This document shows, piece by piece, positions 1 through 7,407 of a stretch of 38,595 bases of DNA. Made by a program: the position numbers and the translations under genes. Each line of letters starts with the position of its first letter. Positions within the stretch are counted from its first letter, which is position 1. The notes beneath the pieces were generated by a model. The model searched no databases. It was not told the origin of the DNA and worked only from the letters and a program-made list of their open reading frames with translations. The DNA comes from Sphingobacterium thalpophilum (GTDB lineage: Bacteria; Bacteroidota; Bacteroidia; Chitinophagales; Chitinophagaceae), in contig CAMBYC010000011.1 of assembly GCA_945871875.1 (NCBI GenBank), positions 1 to 38,595 of the forward strand, in the 5' to 3' direction.

Positions 1-480
1 GAAGCGCTCCAATTGTGCAGCAACGCATTTGAAACAAAACAAAAAAAATATAAAGCGGTTGTTGTTTTGTCTGACGGTGAAGACCATGACGAATCTGCAT
101 TCGATATAGCTAAAAAGATGAAAGAAACCGGCATTGTAATTCATACCATTGGGGTTGGATCTACAGAAGGCGGACAAATAATCGACCCCGAAACAAACCA
201 AGTGAAATTGGATAAAGACGGAATGCCTATATTGAGTAAAATCAACGAAAAAGAATTGAAAGCTCTTGCAGAAACAGGAAGTGGAACTTATCAATTGCTT
301 ACTGATGCTGACGCAGCCGCTAACAATATCCTTAAAGAAATTGACTCAATGGAAAAAAAATCAATTGAAGATTATTCACAATTTAGCTTTCAAAGTCTTT
401 TTCAATGGTTTCTTTTTGCCGCAATAGCTTTGCTCATAGCCGAATTATTGATTCCTGAACGTAAAATTGTAAATCAATGA
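1..480 (+). CDS. batB: BatB-like VWA-domain membrane protein (5' end outside window)
   Basis: This is the C-terminal part of a von Willebrand factor A protein; the frame is open to base 1, so the true start lies upstream. The VWA core shows a hydrophobic strand followed by LSDGEDHD, then HTIGVGS, typical of the second half of the domain. A single hydrophobic segment (LFQWFLFAAIALLIAELL) near the C-terminus anchors it to the inner membrane. In Bacteroidota, BatA and BatB are paired membrane VWA proteins of the aerotolerance operon, usually downstream of a MoxR ATPase. The stop overlaps the next start by 4 bases (ATGA), indicating translational coupling to batC. BatA is the main alternative, but the position directly before a TPR protein of BatC type favours BatB. 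Confidence 0.85.
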   Translation, partial: EALQLCSNAFETKQKKYKAVVVLSDGEDHDESAFDIAKKMKETGIVIHTIGVGSTEGGQIIDPETNQVKLDKDGMPILSKINEKELKALAETGSGTYQLLTDADAAANNILKEIDSMEKKSIEDYSQFSFQSLFQWFLFAAIALLIAELLIPERKIVNQ

Positions 481-1106
481 AAACCTTAAAAATCCTTTGT
501 TTATTGATACTTATTTCTTTTTGTGGCGTTGCTCAAAAAGTTGATAACAAATTGTTGTTTAAAGGAAATGAAGCATATAAAAAGAAGTTATACGACCAAG
601 CGGAATCACATTACCAAAATGTGTTAACCCAAAACCCCGATAATCTAACTGCCGCTTTTAACCTCGGCAACACTTTATTTAGAAATAAAAAAGCAGAAAA
701 CGCAACTCAACTGTATGACGATGCTTTAACTTTTGCCAAAGATGATCTCCAAAAGGCAAACGTATCTTACAACAAAGGCGTAAGTCTTACCCAACAAAAA
801 AAATTACCTGAAAGCATCAACGCTTATAAAGATGCTTTGCGTTTTAACCCTTCCGATACATTAGCACGTGAAAACCTCCAACGTGCACTGAACGAACAAA
901 AGAAAAAACAAGACGAAGAAGACAAAAAAAATAAAGAGAATCCTCCTCCAAAAAACGACAAAGACAAGGAAAAAGAAAAAGACAAGCTCAACCAACAACA
1001 GATAAAACAAATGCTTCAAGCATTGCAAGAGCAAGAAAAACAATTGCAAAAAAAAGTGCAATCTTCTAAAGCCAATTCATTATCAAAACCAGAAAAAGAC
1101 TGGTAG
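477..1106 (+). CDS. batC: BatC-like TPR protein
   Basis: A 209-residue secreted TPR protein. Residues 1-20 form a signal peptide ending at GVAQ. Residues about 28-125 contain three TPR-like units (for example GNEAYKKKLYDQAESHYQ, ALRFNPSDTLARENLQRAL). The C-terminal third is a highly charged Lys/Glu/Asp/Gln stretch (about 140-195), probably helical, and the protein ends in EKDW, an ending I associate with BatC. The start overlaps batB by 4 bases. Such TPR proteins are thought to scaffold the Bat complex in the periplasm. No batD or batE follows; the next gene is ispG after a terminator, so this is the last gene of the local operon. Confidence 0.85.
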   Translation: MKTLKILCLLILISFCGVAQKVDNKLLFKGNEAYKKKLYDQAESHYQNVLTQNPDNLTAAFNLGNTLFRNKKAENATQLYDDALTFAKDDLQKANVSYNKGVSLTQQKKLPESINAYKDALRFNPSDTLARENLQRALNEQKKKQDEEDKKNKENPPPKNDKDKEKEKDKLNQQQIKQMLQALQEQEKQLQKKVQSSKANSLSKPEKDW

Positions 1107-1129
1107 ATATAGACCATCTTTTTCTTTTT
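1093..1129 (+). terminator. Intrinsic terminator closing the bat operon
   Basis: An AAAAAGA arm (1093-1099), a bulged C and TGGT (1101-1104) pair with ACCA (1113-1116) and TCTTTTT (1117-1123) around an 8-base loop, followed by CTTTTTAG. The left arm lies inside the final codons and stop of batC. The stem is AT-rich with a bulge, so strength is uncertain. Confidence 0.6.
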
Positions 1130-1155
1130 AGACAACCCACTAAAGATTAAACAAC

Positions 1156-1163
1156 TAATTTTA
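1156..1163 (+). promoter_or_regulatory. Putative -7 promoter element of ispG
   Basis: TAATTTTA differs at one position from the Bacteroidota -7 consensus TAnnTTTG and stands exactly 4 bases before the ispG ATG. No convincing -33 TTTG is visible at the usual distance, so this is a weak call supported mainly by the same spacing before three other genes in the window. Confidence 0.4.
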
Positions 1164-1167
1164 CTTT

Positions 1168-3174
1168 ATGCAGCAATACAATAATGCACTAATTACATAC
1201 AAAAGATTGCAAACCGTTGAAGTTAAAATCGGAGATCTAGCTTTGGGCAATGGCAATCCGATTAGGGTGCAAACGATGACCACCACAGATACAATGGATA
1301 CTATGGCAACGGTTGAACAATCTATTCGTTGTATTGAAGCAGGAGCAGAGTTGGTAAGAATTACTGCTCCTTCAAAAAAAGAAGCAGAGAATTTGTTGAA
1401 TATTAAAAACGAATTGCGCAAAAGAGGGTATAATACACCGCTAATTGCAGACATTCATTTTACGCCCAATGCTGCTGAAATTGCTGCAAGAATTATTGAA
1501 AAAGTAAGGGTAAATCCAGGCAATTACGTAGACAAAAAGAAATTTGAATTCATCAATTATACTGATGCCGATTATCAAGAAGAAATCATCCGCATCGGAG
1601 AACGTTTTACCCCGTTGGTGAAAATCTGTAAAGAATACGGAACTGCAATGCGTATTGGAACCAACCACGGTTCTTTGAGTGATCGCATTATGAGCAGATA
1701 TGGTGATACGCCAATGGGAATGGTGGAAAGTGCAATGGAATTTCTTCGTATTGCGAGAGGTGAAAATTACCACAACATCATTTTAAGCATGAAATCGAGC
1801 AACCCTCTAGTGATGGTGCAAGCTTATAGAATGTTGGTACAAACCATGCAAGATGAATTCAACCTCTGCTATCCTTTGCACCTCGGGGTAACTGAAGCCG
1901 GCGATGGTGAAGACGGTAGAATTAAATCTGCAATTGGAATAGGAACACTCTTAGAAGACGGCATTGGTGATACCATCAGGGTTTCATTAACTGAAGATCC
2001 AGAGTTTGAAATCCCTGTTTGTAAAGATATCGTAGCAAGATATCCTCAAAACGATTCTCCAAACACCGATACAATTCAAGAACGCATCGTTTTACCTCAA
2101 ATTGAAAAGCTTTCATACAATCCTTTCCAGTACCAACGACGAATTTCTTCAGAATTGTCTGTAATTGGAGGTAAAAATGTGCCCGTTGTTGTTGCGGATA
2201 TGATGAACAAAACAGCTATTCAACCTGAAGATCTTGTAGCCATTGGATATACATACAATGCAGAAACCGATAAATGGAATATCAGCGATGGTGCAGCAGA
2301 TTTTATCTTCACCGGCAACCAAGTGCTACCTTTCAACCTACCTGGAACATTAAAAGTTTTAACCGATTATAAAACTTGGGAAGATGCTACCGACAAAGAA
2401 AAATATTTCCCTGTATTTAATTTCCATCAATTTGATGCGAAGCGTCAAAGTTCATTGATGAATTTTGTTTTGTTTGATGTATCTGAGTTGGGAAGTTGGG
2501 AAAATATGTTGGAATGTATCGCATCAAACCCTACGATTGTTGCTTGTTTACAATGTTCAGGCAACTATTCAATGCCAACGGTTCGTCGTTTTGTGGTGGA
2601 AATGATGGCAAGAAAAATTGGAGCTCCAATTGTTTTGGCTGTTGAAACACATAATGCAGCAATTGATGCACAATTGATACATTTCGCTACAGAAGCTGGA
2701 GCTATGTTGTTGGATGGAATGGGCGATGGAATTTGGTTGCACAACCAGTTGCAAGAAATCGATAACATTAAAATTACCGGAAGAACTTATCTAGAAGTAA
2801 AAAACTACTATCAATTCCTCAACAATACTGCCTTTTCAATTTTACAAGCAACACGTACAAGAATTTCAAAAACGGAATACATTTCTTGTCCAAGTTGCGG
2901 TAGAACCTTGTTTGATTTACAAGAAACCACTGCCAAAATAAGGTCGTTTACCCATCATTTAAAAGGTTTAAAAATTGCGATAATGGGTTGTATTGTAAAT
3001 GGTCCGGGTGAAATGGCCGATGCAGATTTTGGATATGTAGGCAGCGGACCGGGTAAAATAACATTATATAAAGGCAAGGAGATTGTAAAGAAAAACATCG
3101 AAAGTGAAGTAGCTTTAGATGAGTTGATTAATTTGCTCAAAGAAAACGGTGTGTGGACAGAAAGGGAAGTTTAA
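1168..3174 (+). CDS. ispG: 4-hydroxy-3-methylbut-2-en-1-yl diphosphate synthase, long form
   Basis: IspG (GcpE) carries out the reductive dehydroxylation of MEcPP to HMBPP, the penultimate step of the MEP isoprenoid pathway, using a 4Fe-4S cluster. At 668 residues this is the three-domain form known from Bacteroidota, Chlamydia and plants, with an insert between the TIM barrel and the cluster domain, not the roughly 370-residue E. coli form. The TIM barrel starts with IGDLALGNGNPIRVQTMTTT. Cluster ligands are visible: C574 and C577 (CPSCGRT), C608 (GCIVNGPGE) and Glu615. Ten bases separate it from nadB, suggesting co-transcription. Presence of ispG means this organism uses the MEP rather than the mevalonate route. 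Confidence 0.97.
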   Translation: MQQYNNALITYKRLQTVEVKIGDLALGNGNPIRVQTMTTTDTMDTMATVEQSIRCIEAGAELVRITAPSKKEAENLLNIKNELRKRGYNTPLIADIHFTPNAAEIAARIIEKVRVNPGNYVDKKKFEFINYTDADYQEEIIRIGERFTPLVKICKEYGTAMRIGTNHGSLSDRIMSRYGDTPMGMVESAMEFLRIARGENYHNIILSMKSSNPLVMVQAYRMLVQTMQDEFNLCYPLHLGVTEAGDGEDGRIKSAIGIGTLLEDGIGDTIRVSLTEDPEFEIPVCKDIVARYPQNDSPNTDTIQERIVLPQIEKLSYNPFQYQRRISSELSVIGGKNVPVVVADMMNKTAIQPEDLVAIGYTYNAETDKWNISDGAADFIFTGNQVLPFNLPGTLKVLTDYKTWEDATDKEKYFPVFNFHQFDAKRQSSLMNFVLFDVSELGSWENMLECIASNPTIVACLQCSGNYSMPTVRRFVVEMMARKIGAPIVLAVETHNAAIDAQLIHFATEAGAMLLDGMGDGIWLHNQLQEIDNIKITGRTYLEVKNYYQFLNNTAFSILQATRTRISKTEYISCPSCGRTLFDLQETTAKIRSFTHHLKGLKIAIMGCIVNGPGEMADADFGYVGSGPGKITLYKGKEIVKKNIESEVALDELINLLKENGVWTEREV

Positions 3175-3184
3175 AAATCAATGA

Positions 3185-4783
3185 ATGGAGACAGATTTTT
3201 TAGTGATAGGTTCAGGCATTGCGGGATTAAGTTTTGCGTTAAAGACAGCAGAAGCCAGGCCTGATAAGCAGGTGGTTGTGATTACAAAAACAGTTTCAGA
3301 TGAAACCAATACCAAATATGCACAAGGTGGTATTGCGGCAGTTTGGGATGATTCGCAAGATAATTTTAATAAACATATTGAAGACACCTTGGTTGCAGGC
3401 GATGGTTTATGCAACCAGAGCATCGTTGATATAGTAGTTAAAGAAGGTCCAGATCGGGTGAGAGAAATCATTGAGTGGGGTGCCAATTTCGATAAAGATG
3501 AGGGCGGAGAATATGCTTTAGGAAAAGAAGGTGGACATAGTGAATCTAGAATCTTACATTATAAAGATGTTACAGGAAAGGAGATGGAACGCACTCTATT
3601 AGCAGCCATCAAAAAACAACCAAATATCACTTTAATAAATCATTGCTTTGTAGTAGAGCTGATTACGCAACACCATTTAGGCTATTTAGTTACAAAAGCT
3701 ACGCCAGACATCTGTTGTTTTGGTGTATATGTGTTGAACCTGAAAAGTAAGAAGATTGAAAAAATATTAGCTAAAATCACGGTTTTAGCAACAGGTGGAA
3801 ACGGACAAGTTTACAGAACCACTACCAATCCGGCAATTGCAACAGGCGATGGCGTTGCAATGGTATATCGGGCGAAAGGAAGGATAGAGAACATGGAGTT
3901 TATACAATTTCATCCAACGGCGTTGTATGAGCCAAGTATAAAAGGACATTCGTTTTTGATTACAGAAGCCGTTAGAGGCGACGGAGGAATCTTGCGCAAC
4001 AATGACGGTGAAGCGTTTATGGCAAGATACGATGAACGCAAAGATCTTGCACCTCGAGATATTGTAGCAAGAGCTATTGATAGTGAAATGAAAATAGGAG
4101 GAACCGAACATGTTTGGTTGGATTGCAAGCATTTGGATATGGATAAGTTCATTCATCATTTTCCAAATATTTATGAAAAGTGCCTATCAATAGGCGTTAA
4201 TGTAATGGAAGGAATGATTCCAGTTGCACCAGCGGCACATTACAGTTGCGGAGGCATCAAAGCAGATGCAATGGGACGCACATCCATCAACCAGTTGTAT
4301 GCGGTGGGAGAATGTGCATCATCAGGGTTGCACGGAGCCAACCGTTTGGCAAGCAACTCATTATTAGAAGCCATGGTTTTTGCACATCGAGCTTATCTAG
4401 ATGCATTAGAAAAGGTTGATGGTTTAACAATAAATGATAATATCCCAGATTGGAGTTCAAAAGGAACCAATGCACCCAAAGAAATGATCCTCATTACACA
4501 GAGTTTAAAAGAATTGCAGTTGCTGATGACAGATTATGTGGGAATCGTTAGAACCAATACCCGTTTAGAGCGTGCCAGCAGAAGATTGGATTTGCTGCAT
4601 GAAGAAACGGAACATTTATTTAGACAAACCATTCTTTCTCCACAACTTTGTGAATTGAGGAATATGATTACGGTTTCGTATTTGGTGGTAAAAAGTGCAC
4701 AATTCAGAACAGAAAGTAGAGGTTTGCATTTCAATACCGATTATCCACAAAAAAGCAACTTGTTGCAAAACATTGTTTTATAA
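3185..4783 (+). CDS. nadB: L-aspartate oxidase
   Basis: NadB is an FAD flavoenzyme that oxidises L-aspartate to iminoaspartate, the first step of de novo NAD synthesis. The 532 residues match the family length. The N-terminal FAD motif is IGSGIAGLSFALKTAE; the succinate-dehydrogenase/fumarate-reductase-like signature follows (QFHPTALYEP, TEAVRGDGGILRN), then the C-terminal FAD segment (YAVGECASSGLHGANRLASN) and a helical domain with ERASRRLD. The ATG at 3185 is chosen because the protein then begins directly at the flavin-binding strand; an ATG at 3181 is in another frame. No nadA or nadC is nearby. It is packed tightly between ispG and the acyltransferase (5-base gap), so the three are probably one transcript. 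Confidence 0.96.
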   Translation: METDFLVIGSGIAGLSFALKTAEARPDKQVVVITKTVSDETNTKYAQGGIAAVWDDSQDNFNKHIEDTLVAGDGLCNQSIVDIVVKEGPDRVREIIEWGANFDKDEGGEYALGKEGGHSESRILHYKDVTGKEMERTLLAAIKKQPNITLINHCFVVELITQHHLGYLVTKATPDICCFGVYVLNLKSKKIEKILAKITVLATGGNGQVYRTTTNPAIATGDGVAMVYRAKGRIENMEFIQFHPTALYEPSIKGHSFLITEAVRGDGGILRNNDGEAFMARYDERKDLAPRDIVARAIDSEMKIGGTEHVWLDCKHLDMDKFIHHFPNIYEKCLSIGVNVMEGMIPVAPAAHYSCGGIKADAMGRTSINQLYAVGECASSGLHGANRLASNSLLEAMVFAHRAYLDALEKVDGLTINDNIPDWSSKGTNAPKEMILITQSLKELQLLMTDYVGIVRTNTRLERASRRLDLLHEETEHLFRQTILSPQLCELRNMITVSYLVVKSAQFRTESRGLHFNTDYPQKSNLLQNIVL

Positions 4784-4788
4784 TAATT

Positions 4789-5670
4789 ATGTATTACATC
4801 GTATATGGCTTTTTTTATTTGGTATCGTTGTTGCCTTGGTTTGTGTTACACGGAATAGCCGACTTTTTAACCGTTTTGGTTTTTTATGTATTTGGATACA
4901 GAAAAGAGGTGGTGTTGAAGAATTTGGCAGTAGCTTTTCCTGAAAAAACGCAGAAAGAACGAAACAAAATTGCGTTTGAGTTTTACAGATTATTTATAGA
5001 TACTTTGGTAGAAACCATCAAAATTGTTTCCTTATCAGAGAAGCAATTGGCAAAGCGATTTACGGGAGATGTATCAATTATCAATGAAGTATTGGCAGAA
5101 GGGCGACGTTTACAAATTCATGCTATGCACAATTTCAATTGGGAAATTGTGAATTTAAACATATCACGATTATTGAAATTTCCTTTTCTAGGTGTTTATA
5201 TGCCCATCAAAAGCCCAATTTTTGAGCGCATTATCACCACTATGCGGAAGAGATATGGCACAATCCTTTTACCTGCTTCTCATTTTAAAAGCGAATTTCT
5301 CAAATACAATAGTAAGCCATATATACTAGCATTAGTAGCAGATCAACATCCTGCTAGTCCAGAAAGAGCATTTTGGCTTCCGTTTTTTGGAAAGCTTACA
5401 CCATTTGCGCAAGGCCCGGAGAAAGGAGCAAGAACCAATGAAACTGCGGTATTGTTTGGTCACTTTTTTCCAACAAAGAGAGGTCATTATGGATTTACTT
5501 GTAAGCTAATCACCCGAAACGCAGCAACATTGCCGGAGGGAGAAATCACCCGGCAATATGTTGCGTATCTTGAAGAAAGTATTAGATTGTATCCAGCCAA
5601 TTATTTATGGAGTCACCGACGTTGGAAAGTTGATTACAATGAGGCGATACATCCAAAGCCGATAGGATAA
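4789..5670 (+). CDS. LpxL/HtrB-family lipid A biosynthesis acyltransferase
   Basis: A 293-residue membrane-associated acyltransferase. Residues 1-36 are hydrophobic (membrane anchor), followed by the family block GYRKEVVLKNLAVAFPEKT, where new acyltransferases contact lipid. The catalytic HX4(D/E) motif is His114-Asn-Phe-Asn-Trp-Glu119. The pattern DQHPASPERAFWLPFFG and the C-terminal YLWSHRRWK are typical of the LpxL/LpxM family, which adds secondary acyl chains to lipid A from acyl-ACP. Which acyl chain and position it uses cannot be read from the sequence. It follows nadB by 5 bases and converges on ridA with 11 bases between stops. Confidence 0.88.
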   Translation: MYYIVYGFFYLVSLLPWFVLHGIADFLTVLVFYVFGYRKEVVLKNLAVAFPEKTQKERNKIAFEFYRLFIDTLVETIKIVSLSEKQLAKRFTGDVSIINEVLAEGRRLQIHAMHNFNWEIVNLNISRLLKFPFLGVYMPIKSPIFERIITTMRKRYGTILLPASHFKSEFLKYNSKPYILALVADQHPASPERAFWLPFFGKLTPFAQGPEKGARTNETAVLFGHFFPTKRGHYGFTCKLITRNAATLPEGEITRQYVAYLEESIRLYPANYLWSHRRWKVDYNEAIHPKPIG

Positions 5671-5681
5671 ACGAAAAAATA

Positions 5682-6065
5682 TTAGCAAACAGCGATCATA
5701 CTGATTTCCACGTTTACGTTTTTAGGGAGTCCTTTTACTGCAACTGTTTCTCTAGCAGGAGCCGTTGCATCGGTGAAAAATCTACCATATATAGCGTTAA
5801 CGGTTCCAAACAATTCCATTCCAGAAAGGAAGATTGTTGTTTTAACTACATTGTCGAAGCTTGAACCAGCGGTGGTTAAGATAGCTTCGAGGTTTTTCAT
5901 AACTTGTTCAGTTTCTTCTTCTACGGTTGTAGCTTCTACATCATTGGTAGCAGGGTTGATGGCAACTTGTCCGGAGATGAATAAAAATCCACCTGCTTTA
6001 ACAGCTTGGTTGTATGGTCCAATAGGAGCTGGTGCAAGGTCGGTTTGAATAATTGATTTAGACAT
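5682..6065 (-). CDS. ridA: RidA-family enamine/imine deaminase
   Basis: A 127-residue RidA (YjgF/YER057c/UK114) protein that hydrolyses reactive 2-aminoacrylate and related enamines released by PLP enzymes. Family features are the start APAPIGPYNQAV, the FISGQVAINP strand, the active-site Arg in APARETVAV and the C-terminal EISMIAV. It acts as a cytoplasmic homotrimer. It converges on the acyltransferase gene and is separated from tsaB by a long palindromic repeat. A TATCTTTA element 13 bases before the ATG may be its -7 box. Subfamily members that do not deaminate exist, but the Arg is kept here. Confidence 0.93.
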   Translation of the reverse strand: MSKSIIQTDLAPAPIGPYNQAVKAGGFLFISGQVAINPATNDVEATTVEEETEQVMKNLEAILTTAGSSFDNVVKTTIFLSGMELFGTVNAIYGRFFTDATAPARETVAVKGLPKNVNVEISMIAVC

Positions 6066-6089
6066 AAAAAAGTTTTAGTAAAGATAAAT

Positions 6090-6231
6090 GTTAATTGTTA
6101 ATGGTTAGTTGTTAATGGTTAATTGTAAATTAATCAACATGGTAATGTAGGGGCGACCCTTGTGGTCGCCCTGTAACAAATCCATTAAACATTGACCATT
6201 AACCATTAACCATTAACAATTAACCATTATT
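6090..6231. repeat. Palindromic repeat: heptamer arrays facing across a GC-rich hairpin
   Basis: Between the divergent ridA and tsaB genes. The left arm (6091-6125) is five tandem heptamers (TTAATTG, TTAATGG, TTAGTTG, TTAATGG, TTAATTG). The right arm (6183-6231) is seven heptamers on the complementary pattern (CATTAAA, CATTGAC, three CATTAAC, AATTAAC, CATTATT), so the arms are inverted repeats of one another. In the centre, GGGCGACC (6151-6158) pairs perfectly with GGTCGCCC (6164-6171) around a 5-base loop. The GC-rich core contrasts strongly with the AT-rich surroundings. No coding potential is seen. Confidence 0.9.
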
Positions 6232-6266
6232 TTCGTGTTGTTCAAATACATTTAAAACAAAATTGC

Positions 6267-6935
6267 TTGATTCTACACATCAACACCGCATTAGAAACCG
6301 CTTTTACCGGAATCTCCCAAAACAATACACTTCTATGTTTTAGAGAAAACAATATCCAAAACCAACATGCAAGTTTTTTACACCTTGCTATTCAAGAGAT
6401 GTTTAAAGAAATTGGCACCTCTATCTCTATAATTGATGCGGTTAGTCTTGTAAATGGTCCGGGTTCTTATACTGGTTTACGTGTTGGTTTAGCCACCGCA
6501 AAGGGAATTTGTTACGCAATTGATAAACCTTTGGTCAGTTTTTCTACCTTGGAGTGGCTTGCAAAACCCTTCGAAGCCGAAACGGTTGATTTGATTTGTC
6601 CATTGATTGATGCACGTAGAATGGAAGTTTTTACTGCGTTGTTTACACCAGATATGTTGCAAGTGTTAGAAAATCAAGCAAAAATCATTGATGAGCAAAG
6701 TTTTGCTGAAGAATTGACAAACAAAAAGATATTGTTTACTGGAAATGCTGTTGCCAAATTGCCAGAAAATATAAAAAATCATCCCAAAGCTCTTTTTTCA
6801 AACCAAACTGCTGGGTTAAAAGAACAAATCGAATTGGCCGAAATTGCTTTCAAACTTAATCAATTCACTGATATTTTATTTTCTGAACCTATTTATGCAA
6901 AAGCTTTTTACAGCACATCTGCTGTGAATAAATAA
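6267..6935 (+). CDS. tsaB: tRNA threonylcarbamoyladenosine biosynthesis protein TsaB
   Basis: TsaB (YeaZ) is the non-catalytic ASKHA-fold partner of TsaD needed for the t6A modification at position 37 of ANN-decoding tRNAs. The protein (222 residues) starts with ILHINTALETAFTGI, the phosphate-1-like strand of the fold, and contains VNGPGSYTGLRVGLATAKG, the family hallmark. A TTG at 6267 is the only sensible start because the first strand begins at the next codon and no ATG lies upstream in frame. In Bacteroidota the C-terminal half is divergent, as here. A TATTTTCG about 30 bases upstream, just outside the repeat, could be its -7 element. Confidence 0.93.
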   Translation: MILHINTALETAFTGISQNNTLLCFRENNIQNQHASFLHLAIQEMFKEIGTSISIIDAVSLVNGPGSYTGLRVGLATAKGICYAIDKPLVSFSTLEWLAKPFEAETVDLICPLIDARRMEVFTALFTPDMLQVLENQAKIIDEQSFAEELTNKKILFTGNAVAKLPENIKNHPKALFSNQTAGLKEQIELAEIAFKLNQFTDILFSEPIYAKAFYSTSAVNK

Positions 6936-7050
6936 AATTTAATTTTTTTTAAGATAATATAGATGCCTAGGTTTTTTATTTACAAAAAAATCTTAACTTT
7001 TGGTTTGAAAAGCACTTTGCCCAAAAAAAGAACATATACTAACTTCTAAC

Positions 7051-7356
7051 ATGCAAAAAGATTCTGCTATCAATATAGATTACTTAGGTGTAAAAAAATC
7101 TTCACTCATTTTAAGGGCTTTAAACCATAAACTAAGGCAACAAATAGTTAAAATGCTAGACGAGAAACCAAAGATAACAGTTACCGAAATTCATCAACAA
7201 CTCAAACTCGAACAATCTGTAGCATCTCAACACCTTGCAATTTTAAGAAGAGTGGGCATCGTAAAAACCCAACGTGAGGGTAAATTTGTTTATTACAACC
7301 TCAATTATGATCGTATTGAACAAATTCAAAATGTTGTACATCTACTTTTGAAGTAA
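7051..7356 (+). CDS. ArsR-family winged-helix regulator
   Basis: A 101-residue protein with a single winged helix-turn-helix domain: helix LRALNHKLRQQIVKMLDE, recognition region VTEIHQQLKLEQSVASQHLAILRRVGIV, and wing TQREGKFVYYNLN. This is the ArsR/SmtB layout. It contains no cysteine at all and no obvious metal-binding Asp/His cluster, so the metal- or persulfide-sensing chemistry of ArsR, CzrA or BigR/SqrR is not supported by residues here. The gene lies 51 bases upstream of a persulfide dioxygenase gene on the same strand and may control it or itself. TTAAGAT (6947-6953) and ATCTTAA (6990-6996) upstream are complementary but far apart. Confidence 0.88.
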   Translation: MQKDSAINIDYLGVKKSSLILRALNHKLRQQIVKMLDEKPKITVTEIHQQLKLEQSVASQHLAILRRVGIVKTQREGKFVYYNLNYDRIEQIQNVVHLLLK

Positions 7357-7375
7357 TTCAATAAAATCTAATGTA

Positions 7376-7403
7376 TTGATTGCATCAGTTTTCTTTAATT
7401 TTG
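7376..7403 (+). promoter_or_regulatory. Bacteroidota-type promoter of the persulfide dioxygenase gene
   Basis: TTG (7376-7378), a 17-base spacer, and TAATTTTG (7396-7403), a perfect match to the TAnnTTTG -7 consensus. The -7 box ends 4 bases before the ATG at 7408, which places the expected transcription start at or next to the first codon. Confidence 0.6.
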
Positions 7404-7407
7404 CAGT

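Noticed and set aside
861-1061. Open frame on the minus strand rich in Phe/Leu
   Set aside because: It is the antisense of the Lys/Glu/Gln-rich tail of batC; the composition is explained by the lysine codons on the other strand.
4695-4943. Open frame overlapping the nadB end and acyltransferase start
   Set aside because: Both overlapping genes are well supported by motifs in other frames, and this frame has no family features.
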